Origin: Dasypus novemcinctus
Taxonomy: Eukaryota; Chordata; Mammalia; Cingulata; Dasypodidae
Assembly: GCF_030445035.2 (NCBI RefSeq)
Contig: NC_080675.1
Span: forward strand, 71,006,544 to 71,070,543
DNA length: 64,000 nt
Direction: 5' to 3'
Positions 1 through 11,463 of the stretch are shown here, one piece after another. Position 1 is the stretch's first letter, and each line of letters opens with the position of its first letter. Below the pieces are notes generated by a model. It had not been told where the DNA came from, made no database searches, and saw only the letters and a program-made list of their open reading frames with translations. The translations under genes and the position numbers were made by a program.

Positions 1-800
1 CACATTCATTCACCCTGGGAGAGGGAGGAGCAGGGTCAGTGAAGACGTGGGCTGACAAGCACCCAAATGCCTGGATGAGAAGGGAGCCCTGGAGAGGCAG
101 AGGTAAATTGTCAGATGACAAACTGACCAGAGGAAAAAGGAGGTGGGGAAAGGCAGCTGGTGGGCTATCAGGTAAAAACTGGACAGAAAGAGAAGAGAAC
201 CAGAGAGTGGTCCAGTGGGTTGTTAGGTACCCAGTTGGCTCCCTAGGGGAGGGGAAGCTGAGGGACAAGCAGCCTCATAACAAGGAACCTAAACTGAGAC
301 TTTTGTTTATTTTATTTTATTTTTTCTTATTCCTTATTTTTTTCTCTGCAACCAGATACCTTACCTGTAGAGGGTGCCACAGGGTGATTGACTGGTGAGC
401 CGGCAGCCTGAGGTGGTTGCTAATGGCCTGAAAGGGAGACTTTTTTTTTCTGTCCTTTGTTTCATTTTTCTTTTTCCTCCTTATTTTCTTTATTTCTTTT
501 CTTTCTTTCATTTTTCCCTCTTCCTTTGCTTTTCTTCCATTCCATCTCCACTTGCTTGGTCTTCCTTTTATTTCTTCCCTTTCTGGTCTTTATTTTTATT
601 TAATTTTTTAACCACTTTTTTTCTTTCACATTTTTTATTTTTTATAACTTTCACTCTTATTGCTTATTTTTTCCTGGCTCTTTTATGGTTTCTTTCCAAC
701 CTTTTAAAATTATTCTTTTATTCTTCTTCTTTCTTTCCCTTTTTATAGTCTTAATATTTTTATAAGGATATAAACAATCACAAGGATATAGAATAAGTGA
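1..800 (+). mobile_element. L1 5' region (probable 5' UTR), plus strand
   Basis: This stretch lies directly upstream of recognisable L1 ORF1-like sequence on the same strand, so I read it as the L1 5' UTR. The first 300 bases are purine-rich and moderately GC-rich. From about 300 to 760 the strand becomes almost pure T and C. Open frames here, including a Phe-rich one at 395-748, come from that bias and look non-coding. The true 5' end may lie outside the window. No promoter motif could be assigned. Confidence 0.5.
295..760 (+). repeat. Pyrimidine-rich (T/C) tract
   Basis: About 460 bases of nearly uninterrupted T and C with irregular TTTC/TTCTT units sit between the L1 5' region and its ORF1. 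It is not a clean tandem repeat. It could be a degenerate polypyrimidine segment of this L1 subfamily's 5' UTR or a later expansion. Confidence 0.6.
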
Positions 801-1510
801 AACCAAGTGTCAAAGAGGACCATTAGCATGAAACAAAATGAAATAAAACCCTAGAGTAGAAAGAGAAGTTAACCAACTTAATAAGCCCATCAAGATAAAC
901 AGATGCCTAGACAACAACAAAAAATTACAAACCATACTAAGAAACAGAAAGACATGGCCCAGTCTAATTAACAAATTAAAAAGCAGGAGGAGATGCAGAA
1001 TGTGGAATAACTAATAATGGATGTCCAAACAAATACTGTGAATCAACTCAATGAAGTGGAGGAAGAGATACAGGATATAAAGAAGACACTGGGGGAACAT
1101 AGAGAAGAAACTGTAAACATACATAAAAAGATAATGGATCTGATGGCAAGAAAAGGCACAATTCAATAAATTAAAAATCCACTGCAAGCACACAACAGTG
1201 GATTTGAACAGGCAGAGGAAAAAAATCAGTGATGTTGAAGATAGAACATCTAAAACCACACAGATAGTAGAAAAAATAGATTAAAAAAATAGGAAAAAAC
1301 AATAAGGGACTCAGGGAATTGAATGGCAACATGAAACATACAAATGTATATGTTATAAGCATCCCCAAGAGAGAAGAGAAGGGAAGTGGGCAAAAGAAGT
1401 CTTGGAGGTTACAAGAAATCTGCCCTTCAAGAAATATTAAAGGGAATTCTCCAGGTTTAAAGGAAAAGCAGGAGAAAGAGGGTTAGAGGAGAATACAGAA
1501 AGGAAGATTA
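800..1510 (+). pseudogene. L1 ORF1 remnant
   Basis: The A-rich plus strand here matches the general shape of L1 ORF1: a Glu/Lys/Gln-rich coiled-coil part (about 1010-1300), then a degenerate part resembling the RNA-binding domain and C-terminus (about 1310-1500). ORF1p is the L1 RNA-binding chaperone. No long frame survives; stops and indels are frequent, so it cannot make protein. ORF2-like sequence follows on the same strand. Confidence 0.6.
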
Positions 1511-1574
1511 TTAGCAAGAATAATTAAAAGGCTAAAAATAAAAACAAAATATTATATATATAAACCTAAAGAAA

Positions 1575-2940
1575 AAATGACTCATGTAAGTAAAAATGCA
1601 TTGACAATAATAACAGTGAATGTTCATAGATTAACCTTCCCAATTAAAAGACACAGATTGGTAGAGTGGAAGGAAATGTGACCCATCTATATTCTGTCTA
1701 CAGGAAATTCAGCTTAGACTCAGGGATGCAAGGAGGTTGCAAGTGAAAGGTTGGAAAATGATTTTACATGCAAACAATAACCAAAAAAGGGCAGAGTAGT
1801 TATAATAATATCAGACAAAATAGACTTTAAATGCAAAACAATTGTAAGAGACAAAGAAGGACACTATATATTAATAAAAGGTGTAATGTATCAAGAAGAA
1901 AGAACAATAAAAAATATCCATGCATCTAACCAGAGTGCCCCAAAATACATGAGACAAACAATGGAAAAAACGAACTGGAGAAATAGATGTCTCTACAATC
2001 ATAGTAGGGGACATTAATACACCATAATCACCATTAGACAGAACATCTTGGCAGAGGATTAATAAAGAAACAGAGATCTTGAATAATACATTAGAAAAAT
2101 TGAGTCTAATAGGCATATACAGAATATACATCCAAATACAGCATGATATACTGTCTTCTCAAGTACACATGAATGATTCTCCAGGATAGACCACACGCTA
2201 GGTCACAGAGCAAATCTCAACAAATTTAAAAAGACTGAAATTATACAAAGTTATTTCTCTGACCACTGGAAATAAATAAGTGGCAGAGAACCAGAAGCAT
2301 GTGTAAGACAACAAACACACTATTAAACAATCAGTAGGTAAAGAAGAAAACTGCAAAAGAAATCAGTAACAACCTTGAAATGGATGAAAATGAGAATACA
2401 ACATATCAAAACTAATGAAATGCAGTTAAAGCAGTGCTGAGAGGGAAATTTATAGCCATAAATCCCTTCATTGTAAAAGAAGAAACAGTTAAAATCAAAG
2501 ACCAACTGCACACCTGGAGGAACTAGGAAAAGAATAACAAATTAATCCCAAAGCAAACAGAAAGAAGGAAATAAAAATATTAGACAAAGTTGAGAATTAA
2601 AAAAACACTAGGAAAATTAACAAAACCAAAGATGGTTCTTTGAGATTATTGGTAAAATTGGCAAACTCTTAGCTAGACTAACAAAGAAAAAAAGAGAGAA
2701 GATGCAAATAAATAAAATAAAATAAACAAAGAGAGATGTCACCATTGATTACACAGAAATAAAGGTTATCATAAGAAGATCCTTTGAAAAATTGTATGCC
2801 AACAAGATGGACAACTTAGATGAAATGGACAAATTTCTAAAAGCCCATAAGCAACACACATTGATGAAAAAAGAAATAGAAGACCTCAACAGCCCAAGTA
2901 ACAAGATTGATGAATTAGTTATCAAAATCATCCCAACCAA
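1575..2940 (+). pseudogene. L1 ORF2 remnant (endonuclease and start of RT)
   Basis: The text from about 1590 follows the L1 ORF2 endonuclease order: an N-terminal Asn-Val-Asn-like segment, an ETHL-like region near 1700 ('ggaaattcagctta'), and the 'gtaggggacattaatac' block near 2004 corresponding to the GDFN-type motif. The linker and N-terminal RT part follow to 2940. Known role: nicking and target-primed reverse transcription. Many stops and frameshifts make it dead. A separate L1 3' fragment interrupts it at about 2941, and it resumes at about 3595. Confidence 0.75.
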
Positions 2941-3594
2941 TGGACTTACCATGGTCAGCCAATAGGGAAGTGATGATGGTCAACCACCATACCAGGGAAG
3001 AGAGAGTCTACAGCTGCAAGCAGGAGAATTCCACCAATCAGCCATGTGGGATCTAAGCCCCCTCTCAATTTACAGGTGGAGTAGATATCGCCATCCCATT
3101 GTCCTCAGGATGGAGAAATAAATTATGGATTAGAGTGGACTTACTGTTATTCAAATTAGAATTATTGTGACTCTAGCAGTGAAAGAAATTATGTGATGTG
3201 GAGACAGTGGCCATGGGATTTGCTGAAATCAGAGAGAGGGGAAAAAGAGGTGTGATATTGGGGCATTTTCGGGACTTAGCATTGTTCTTTTATGATATTG
3301 CAGAGACAGATGCAGGACATTATGTATACCTCCATAATTCACTGAATGGACTGGAAGAGAGTGTAAACTACAACATAAACTATAATTCATGCTGTGTAGC
3401 AGTGCTCCAAAATATGCTCATCAAATGCAATGAAAGTACCACCTAAGGAAAGAAGTTGTTGATGTGGGAGGAGTTGAGGGTGTGAGGAGTGGGGTATATG
3501 GGAACCTCTTATATTTTTCATTGTCACATTTTGTGTGATTTATGTATCCCTAAAAATATATAATTAAAAATATATTTTAAAATAAACAAAATAA
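2941..3594 (+). mobile_element. 5'-truncated L1 3' end inserted in older L1 ORF2
   Basis: This segment matches the middle and 3' UTR of the element at 38720-39420: shared blocks 'tacagctgcaagcagga', 'attagagtggacttactg', 'ggggcattttcgggact' and a terminal 'gggtatatgggaacctc' before an A-rich tail. It is flanked by similar, diverged copies of the ORF2 sequence (about 'caaaatcatcccaaccaa' and 'acaaacctcccaacaaa'), which I read as an eroded target duplication. It carries no coding part. Confidence 0.7.
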
Positions 3595-3750
3595 CAAACC
3601 TCCCAACAAAGAAAAGCCCAGGACCAGATGGCTTCATAGGTGAATTATATCAGTCTTTCTGGAAAGAGCTAACCCCAACCCTGCTTAACGTCTTCCAAAA
3701 AAAAGGAAGAGGAGGAAACATTATTTAACTCATTTTATGATGTCAAAATC
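3595..3750 (+). pseudogene. L1 ORF2 remnant, RT segment (resumes)
   Basis: After the inserted fragment the host L1 continues with 'gaaaagcccaggaccagatg', the strongly conserved L1 reverse-transcriptase segment encoding a KSPGPDG-like stretch, and on to an 'aactcattttatga' block. It stops at the minus-strand LTR at 3754. On the far side of the LTR the text is already 3' UTR, so most of the ORF2 C-terminal half is missing. Confidence 0.75.
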
Positions 3751-3753
3751 ACC

Positions 3754-4382
3754 TGTAGCAATCTACCAAAGGGCTGCCAATGCTAAGTCAGAAATCTGTT
3801 GGTTTTAATAAAGGGTATTTATTTGGGGTAAATGCTTATAGTTACAAGGTTGTAAAAAGTCCAACTCAAGGTTGCTTTCTCACTAAAGTCAGTTGCCATG
3901 TGTTTAGCAAGATTGGTACCTATCTCTGGCTTGTCTCTGTCTTCCCCTCTGGGCATCCTCTACCTCTTGAGGCTCTGTGGGCTCACCTTCTTGAGGCTTC
4001 ATGCTTAAATAAAATCCTCTCTCTCTCCTGGCATAGGGATAGTTTGTTTCAGTCTCCGTTCTTTTCCCAGTGTCCACTATAAACTCTCAGGCAAAATGGT
4101 TAATCTCTCCTCAGGTTTTTAGCTGTTTGAGCCTTCTCCTTTCTATCACATGGCAGGATCAAAAAATGACAGAGCTCTCTCTTCCCATGTGTCCATCTTG
4201 TGAGTGTCTGTTTATATCAGATCCATGCAAGGGGGTGGGTCTCAACATGAGTCATACCTTACTGACATGCTCAAATTAAAAAAGCCCTAACTCAAACTTA
4301 ACAGGTAATTTAATCAAAGATACCTCAGCTGAATATAATGCAATGAAAGGGTAGCACACCCAGAAGAATAGATTAACTTACA
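3754..4382 (-). mobile_element. MaLR-like LTR (solo), minus strand
   Basis: Read on the minus strand this ends like the LTRs at 57230-57811 and 58007-58495: an AATAAA-type signal and 'aaataccctttatt', then a terminus with 'ttggtagattgctaca'. On the plus strand the left edge 'tgtagcaatctaccaaagg' mirrors the 'tgtattagtcagccaaagg' edge of the other copies. The left flank is 'tcacc' and the right flank 'acacc', a possible imperfect 5-bp target duplication. The right boundary is uncertain by several bases. Confidence 0.6.
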
Positions 4383-4385
4383 CCT

Positions 4386-5790
4386 ATTACACTGGCAGCT
4401 CTTAAAAAGCAGAAAACTACAAGTGTTGGAGAGGATGTGGAGGAACAGAAACATTTTTCCATTGCTTTTGGGAATGTAGAATGGTGCAGACATTATAAAG
4501 GATAGTTTGGAGGTTCCTTAGGAAACTAACTATAGAATCACCATATGATCTCGCAATCCCACCGCTGAGTATATGCCCAGAAGAATTGGAAATAGGGGTG
4601 CGACCAGATATATGCACACCAATGTTCATAGTGGCATTATTCACCTTTGCCAAAAGTTGGAAGAAACCCACATTATCAATCAACAGATGAAATGATAAGT
4701 AAAATGGGATATAAATATATATATATAAAAAATGCAATATTACTCAGCTGTAAGAAGGAATGAAGTTTTGACACACATGACAACGTGGATGAATCTTGAA
4801 GACCTTATGTTGAGTAAAGCCAGTCACTAAAGGCAAATATTGTGTGATCTCACTGATATGATCTAAGCAAATGGAGCAGACTCACAGACATAGAGTTTGG
4901 AAGATAGGTTACCAGGAGACAGAAAGGGAGTAGAGTGTGTTTGCTCAATCTGGACAGAATCTACTGGCAGTGAGGTGATGGTGGTACAGGGATGTGAGTG
5001 GGATCAACTGTGCTTGAGTGTTAGGATGAGTAGTGGAGGCATTGGTTGGACTCTGTATGGAACTGGCTGGAAGGTGGAAAAGAAATAGGTGAACTCTGGG
5101 AAGATGGAGGTCTGTGGTTGAAAATAAAATTGTGGTATTGTTCTTTTGGCAAATATTACAGGGGAGGATCACTGGTTAAGGGTGTCAGTGGTGGGAGGAT
5201 GTGTGGGAAAGGGTGCACCTGAGACATGCTTTTATGAAATATGAATGTGTTCATCTTGTCATAGGGTGTTATCTCAGTGGGTGGAAGAGGCCCACAAAAT
5301 AAACAACAAAATATTAAACTCCCATCCTGGGGAGTCCTCTATGTTCTCAAATGGAGGGGATAGAATCTTTCAAGTACATAGGCAGTGCCTAAAAAAAAAA
5401 ACCAGACCAATATGTCAATATTAATGCATGTAACTATTAATATAACCTTATTCTTGTAAGATTGAAACTTAACCTAATAATAATTATTGCCTAAGAGTTA
5501 CCTCCTGAAACCCTCCTTGTTACTCAAACGTGGCCCTCTAAGCAAAAACCCAGCTAATAAATGCACTACCTTTCCTCCAGCATAAGACATTGGAATTAAG
5601 CATAAGCAGTAATTGAAATCACAGATCTTTGTTAGTAGAAATGCTTCAATATTTATTCATTAATTGTAACAAATGTACCATGCAATTTTAAGATGTGATT
5701 AATAAGGGAAGATGCGGGAAGGGTTGGGTATATGAGAATCCTTTATGCTTTTTTTTTACACATTTTTAAAGTATGTATTTTTAAAGAAGC
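4386..5790 (+). mobile_element. L1 3' UTR/3' end, plus strand
   Basis: The block contains widely shared L1 3' sequence: 'tggagaggatgtggagga', 'caatcccaccgctgagtat', 'gcacaccaatgttcatag', 'gatgaatcttgaagacctt'. Positions 5230-5590 correspond closely to the reverse complement of 10600-10920 inside the large minus-strand L1, so this subfamily has a long 3' UTR. A terminal part with 'gggtatatgagaatcct' and a T-rich stretch ends near 5790. There is no coding potential. Confidence 0.75.
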
Positions 5791-5796
5791 CCTAGA

Positions 5797-7545
5797 CTAC
5801 ATAAATGTTACTTCAAAAATAAGGGGAGAGAGTCGATATGTCTCAGTGGTTGAATGCTGGCTTCACACATATGAGATTCTGGGGTCAATTCCCAGCTCCA
5901 GTACCTCAAAAAATATACATATATAGGGGATTCCCATATACCCCACCTCCACCTCTTCCCACACTTTCCCACATTAGCAACTTTTATTAGTGTGGCACAT
6001 TTGTTACAATTGATGAGCACGTATTGAACCACTGTACTAGCAAAGGACCATAGTTTACATTATAGTCTATATTTTGCCCTGTACAGTTTTATAGGTTTTG
6101 ACAAAGTGTATAATGACCTTATCTGTCATTGCAATGTCACTGTTCATACAACTTTTTTTGTCCTCTTTAAAAGTAAAGTTTGTTATATTAAAATAAGAAT
6201 CATATAGTAAGTTATCTTTTATGTCTCATCTCTTTCAATGAGCATTACAATTTTTAAATTCACCCGTATCATTGTGAGCATCAGTAGTTCTTTCTGTTTC
6301 TGTTGCTGAGTGCTATTTCATTATATGGATAGATCACATTTGGTTTACCAGTCAACATTTGATGAAGATTTGTGTTGATTCCAGTGTTGGAACTATTACT
6401 AATAAAGCTTCTAATATTTATGCACATATTTTTACATGGTTATATGTTTCATTTCTCATCATTAAGTATCTAGGAGTGGATGGCTGAGTCATATGATACA
6501 TTTAACATTTTAAGAATTCACCAGATTACCAAAGTAGTTACAGCATTTCACATTCCCAATGTCTTCGTAAAAAAAATAAATAAATAAAAATTCCTCCATC
6601 TGCCCACCAATATTTGATATTTCCTATCTTTTAAATATTAACAATTCTAATGGGTATGTAATGGCATCATATTGTAGGTCTAATATATATTTTTCTTATG
6701 ATTAATGATATCGAGCAACATTTTATGTGCTTATGGGCCATCTGTACATCTTCTTTTGTTAAATGTTTGTCGTGTCTTTTTCTCTTTGGTGGGAGTGGGT
6801 GTGGGAGTGTTTTCATCTTATTATTAATGAATTAGAAAGTTCTTTATAAATTCTGGATACAAGGACTTAGTGAAATATCTGTATTGTTAATATTTCTTGT
6901 AATTTGGATGCTTGGTTTTTATATTTAATAAATGTTGTCTTTGACGGCTGAGAAAATTTTTAAATTTCCATTAACTCCTTTATATTAATATGTTAGGTAG
7001 TGGTTTTTCCTTTTTGTGTTCAATCTAAAAACGGTTGCACGAATTTTGGTTGGTGTGTAATTCTAAGGATCCTATAATCTTAGCTTTTACATTTTTATCT
7101 TTTTGAATTAGCTCTGGCGAATGGTATAAGGTAACCATCAATGCTCACGTTTACCTAAAAGAGACCCAGTTGTTTTAACATCATTTGTCGAAAAGACTTT
7201 TCTATACCCACTGGGTTGTCCTGGCACTTAGGTTTGAAGTCAGTTGTGTGTGTCTTTTTCTAATGTCTCTACTGTTCTCAACTGATCAATATACATCATT
7301 TCGCCGATATCATATACCAGCTTTATAGTAACATACACCTTTTAGGAGGTATAGAAAAGACTGTCGAGAATTTGATTGGGATTTTTGAATCTATAGATCA
7401 ATTTTAGAAATGACTTAATAATGCTTACTTTTCCAATCCCTGAATATGATATACATTCCAGATCATTTAGATGTACAAAGATATCACACGATGCAGACAA
7501 TGAGTACAGTCCATTAATGGGCACTGTCTCAGTGAGGATAAATTA
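5797..7545 (-). mobile_element. Old L1, minus strand (3' UTR and ORF2 part)
   Basis: The plus strand shows antisense L1 text: 'attcccatataccccacctc' at the 3' end, 'gctgagtgctatttcattat', 'aatgggtatgtaatggcatc', 'aaattctggatacaagga', and then ORF2-antisense such as 'tcaattttagaaatgac'. The order shows the 3' end on the left. It is heavily diverged and has no open coding frame. The DAS-SINE head at 5826-5906 lies inside its tail. Confidence 0.7.
5826..5906 (+). mobile_element. DAS-SINE tRNA-like head
   Basis: The sequence reads 'tatgtctcagtggttgaatg' (A-box region), then 'ggggtcaattcccagctcc' (B-box region), the promoter-bearing head of a tRNA-derived SINE. Only the head is present; an A-run follows. 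It is inserted in the 3' end of the neighbouring minus-strand L1, whose text continues on both sides. Confidence 0.7.
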
Positions 7546-8130
7546 GCTTTGGTCTAAAGGTTGTTTCTGGGCCAACCCTTGCACTACTGAAAGGCAAACT
7601 TAAATTACGGCTCCCCAATATGGGCTGATAACTTTTCCCAGCTTTGAAGGCATTCTAGAAATTTTTCAGGTATACAGTGTTTCCTCGTGCTTTTTCTTCT
7701 GGCCACAGGTAGTCCGTTTCACTTATATACTTAGCGGTACTCAGACAAGACAGAAGTTCAAGTGGAACCCTCTTCAGAGGTAGAGTGCTTTCTTTCTGGA
7801 GAGCCCACTCCTTCCCTTTATTCTGCTCCATAAATTTTAGGCACCTGGAGCTCCCTAAATTCCAATCCCCGTCCACTCACTTTCAACTCCAAGAAATTCT
7901 CCAGGCTGATTTTCTTTTCCAGATGTTGTGTCTTGGAAACTCTCTTCTGGCAATAAGCTGTGGTCATTAAAGGGCTCACCTTGTGCTTTACTTCTTTCAT
8001 GAATCACAGACTACTGCTGACTTTTGTCAATGTCAGAATCCCATAGTCTCATTTGTCCAGTTTCTAACTATTTAAGGGAAGTTGTAAATCCAGTCCTTAT
8101 TACTCCATTATGGTCAGGAGCAGAATTCTA
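7546..8130 (-). mobile_element. Possible L1/HAL1 5' UTR fragment
   Basis: This segment has the character of antisense L1M/HAL1 UTR sequence, including 'gtctcatttgtccagttt' and 'attactccattatggtcagg' near its right end, and it follows minus-strand L1 directly. The ORF1 and endonuclease regions expected between are absent, so it is either an internally deleted copy or a separate fragment. Short open frames on both strands have no recognisable content. Confidence 0.35.
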
Positions 8131-8233
8131 TTCATTTTTTAAATACTGTATTTTTGTTATTTGTATTTTCTTTTCTGAACCAAAAAGTAAAATATGCAAA
8201 TAAATAAGGTTTTAGTCTATGCCATATTCCATA

Positions 8234-8476
8234 TCTATCACTAATCTTATTTTTTTTATTTTCAAAAACAACTTTATTCATGATACATATTTTTTTAAAA
8301 AAGACTCCCACCCCTTGGAAATGATCTTAAAAAGAAAAAATCAAAATCCACCACCCACCTCCCACTTCCTCCCATCCCCTCCAAACAAAAGGGAAAAAAA
8401 GGCAAAGGAAAAAACAAAACAAAAAAAACACTTTAAACCCCCCAAAACAAGGTAGTGCGTTCTATCACTAATCTTA
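8234..8476 (-). pseudogene. Processed mRNA 3'-end insertion with 16-bp TSD
   Basis: The 16-mer 'tctatcactaatctta' occurs exactly at 8234-8249 and again at 8461-8476. The 211 bases between begin with a T-run on the plus strand, which is a poly(A) tail on the minus strand. The minus strand carries AATAAA within 'catgaataaagttg', about 18 bases before the tail. The body is G/T-rich and non-coding. This is a 5'-truncated, L1-mobilised copy of an mRNA 3' UTR. I do not recognise the parent transcript. Confidence 0.85.
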
Positions 8477-9547
8477 AATTCCCTTGCCTCTAGTTACTAA
8501 AATGATAAAATAGCAGTAAGGCTAATTGGAATTCAGAGAACATAAACAGCTATCTCCCTTCAGCATTTCCCTATTGTCTTAGGTAAGGCCAGAAACAACA
8601 GAAATAATATGCAAGGAAATGTCTTGTTTGCATTTAGGCATTTATTTTTATATTATGCAACTGTCTTCAGCACCTGCAACTCAAAATGTGGGTAGCATCT
8701 TTCCAAATCTTTGCAGAGACATTGGGTAAATGAAACATTCATGTAGAGAAGGGGACACCCCAAAAGAGGAGAAAGCCCTGTTTCCCTTTCCTTGTTTCTT
8801 TCATTAATGCTTTATCTTCCACAGCAAGCAAAAATTCAAAATTGAAAGGAATTCTGCTATCAACAAATTGGTTGTTTCAGGGCAAAAAGGAAATGGCTGA
8901 GATGGATTTCAGAATAGAAATAAGCATAGTGGTCATGAATATTTTCAGCACTTTTAGAGATTAGCAAATATATGAGAAAATACATGTGAAGAAATAATGT
9001 GAGGCTTCAAAAATTATATTTTCTGAATTTTTATATAACAATAAAGAAGAGTAAAATATTGGTCAACAAAATGTTTTTTTGTTTATGAATATGTTATTTT
9101 TATATGATATTTTATATGAACCTGTGTTATAGTAGCATTTAGGTATTATGCCAGCCTATATCTTTATTTCTAAATATAATATGAATCACTTATATTTAAC
9201 ACTAAGTGTATAGTCTGTCACAATTAAAAACAAATACTTGTGAGTATCAGAATATTCCAGAAAGAATGAGGGCATCTTTCAGCACCATCATTTTGCTCTT
9301 TTTCTTATAGGCACCTTGGGAATCAAAACTCAAAGGAATCTGCTTATGTCCAATGCAAACTCTACAATCTAAGTCTGCTGTAAGTTGTACTCTCTAAAAC
9401 AATGAAAAAAAAAAAAAGAATGTAAATAACAAGACATGGCATTCCAATATATTTCTAACTTAAACCAGAAACATATTCTTCTATAGGAAACTGTCAGATG
9501 TGTAGAGCCCTCTTGAGAGCTCTCTCCCTTCTGTGCACAATAGCCAT
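8477..9547. other. No gene or repeat recognised
   Basis: About 1.1 kb of AT-rich sequence with no sustained open frame and no repeat I can name. A short A13 run lies near 9405. It is probably old unique sequence between two L1 tracts. Confidence 0.5.
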
Positions 9548-10970
9548 TCCTTTTTTAATATAATAAACTTTATTTTAAGGAGGTTTAATATACATAAAAG
9601 TTATATAGAAAGTATAAAGCATTCCAATATACCCCATCCTCCTTCCCACATCTTCCCCTATTAATAACACTTTATAACTGTGTGGTACATTTATTATGAT
9701 TGAATAAATATTGATGCATTGCTATTAACCAAGCTCCTTACATTGTGGTTTTCATTTAATTCCAATGCCCTTTGTTCCATCTATTATTCCCTCCCCTTCC
9801 CTCAGAATCTCTGATAACCATGTTACATGTTCAGTGTTACATGTTCTTTCATTACTACAATATTAATGAGTTTACTTTGTCCATGGTTACATCCCCTTCT
9901 TATGTTTGTTCATTCCTCAACCTTGAGGATTTTAGGATGGTGATGCCCCTTCTGCCTCAGATTGAGAGGGGACTTAATCTTATGGGGTAGATAGAACTGT
10001 TTTGCTTTCAGTTATAGATACTCTCTGTTTTGGGAGATGGGAGTTGTCCATTATCATCATTTTATTAGTTGTTGTGGCTGAGTCTGATGAACTGGAGAGT
10101 AGGTGTTGGCTGCAACTCTTCTGAAATTCAGGGCTCAACTGGCATATGAACAGACTAAAGACTTAAGTCTCCGATGCGTATATTTAAAAGGTATAGTGCT
10201 AACTATAGGTTCCAACAAAAGTGATAGAAATGTCAGGTGTAGGGGACTTATAAATGAGTCTAACTCTGTTACATTGGGGAAATAGGTTGTTATATATTTC
10301 AAGGTAAGGTGCAATGAAAGGGTGCTGATGTCATGGGGTTGTGTACCATGCCTACAGTGTTCAAAGTGTTCTAGAGTTCTCAGGAGCACCCCATATTTGA
10401 AGCTTTGTTCACAGTGGCAGTTAGTGAGATTTGCCTGAGATATGTAAGAGAATGACCTCATTTTAAAATCTCTTAGCTGTAAAACTCTATTGTATTTGAT
10501 GTTCCCCCCTTTTGGTCAAGGTCTTTTTCCAAATACATCACTCTTTGGTGCTTGGTGTTAATTCCTCTGGGCCAGGGAAGCTCATCCCAGGAGGCATGTC
10601 CCATGCAGGGGTGGGTAGGGGATATGGGGTGGGAGGAAAATAGTGCATTTATTTGCTGAGGGTTTCAAGATATAACTGTTAGGCAATTACTATTAGGCTA
10701 AGTTTCAATTTTACAAGAATAAGATTGTAGTTACATGCATTAATATTGAGGGCTTGACATATTGGTTTTGTTTTCTTTTATTAGACTTTACCTATGCACT
10801 CAAGAGACTCTTGCCCCGCTATTTGAGAATGTAGTAGGACTCCCCAGGATGGAAGTTTAATACTTTGTTGTTTATTGTGTGGACCTCCACATGCTGTGAT
10901 AACACCCTATGATAGAATAAATACATTCTGCGGCGGCTTGCTCGGTCGGTAGAGGTGGGGTCTGGCTGCA

Positions 10971-11085
10971 GATGAGGGGTTGGTCCAGCTCTGGACGAGG
11001 GGTCGGTCCCGCTTGGGACGAGGGGTCGGTCCCACTTGGGACGTGGGGTCGGTCCAGCAGCAGACGAGGGATCGGTCTCACAAAG
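10971..11085 (-). repeat. 23-bp tandem repeat in LTR U5
   Basis: Five units begin at 10971, 10994, 11017, 11040 and 11063, exactly 23 bases apart. Each begins with a variant of 'gacgaggggtcggtcc'. They lie downstream of the inferred cap site, so they would be in the transcribed leader (U5) of this LTR. Confidence 0.9.
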
Positions 11086-11261
11086 GGTTGCGCGGTTCGG
11101 CTGATGGGGTCTCCTGGCGAAGCCGGCGACGAAGGGGTCGCCCGGAGAAGCAGGCGATGAACTGGGGACAAGGGAGGCCAGGCCCTTGTCAGGGGCTCTC
11201 AGGACTGGAGGGTTCACGGCAGAAGAACTACCGCGGAGACAAGGTAAACAGGCAAGTCCAC

Positions 11262-11290
11262 TTTACTGAGGGAGAGGCAACAGTTTTATA
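11262..11290 (-). promoter_or_regulatory. LTR TATA box and poly(A) signal
   Basis: The minus strand reads TATAAAACTG at 11290-11281 and AGTAAA at 11267-11262. The poly(A) signal therefore sits only about 17 bases past the TATA box, probably upstream of the cap site, implying a very short R. Betaretroviral LTRs show similar crowding. The transcription start was not determined. Confidence 0.6.
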
Positions 11291-11463
11291 GGGGCTGGGG
11301 AAGGCTGATTGGTCGAAGCCATGCCCTGTTCTGATTGGTTGCCGGCGAAAGGTCAGTGGGCAGTACCAGACGGGGGAGGGGTGGTGGTTAGGGATTGGCT
11401 GTCGCTGTTGCTGGGGGAAGGGGCAGGGTTTAGGGATTGGTGGCTGCTGTTGCTGGGGTGGAG

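Noticed and set aside
395..748. 117-codon Phe/Leu-rich frame resembling a membrane protein
   Set aside because: It is a translation of the polypyrimidine tract, where TTT, TTC and CTT codons dominate.
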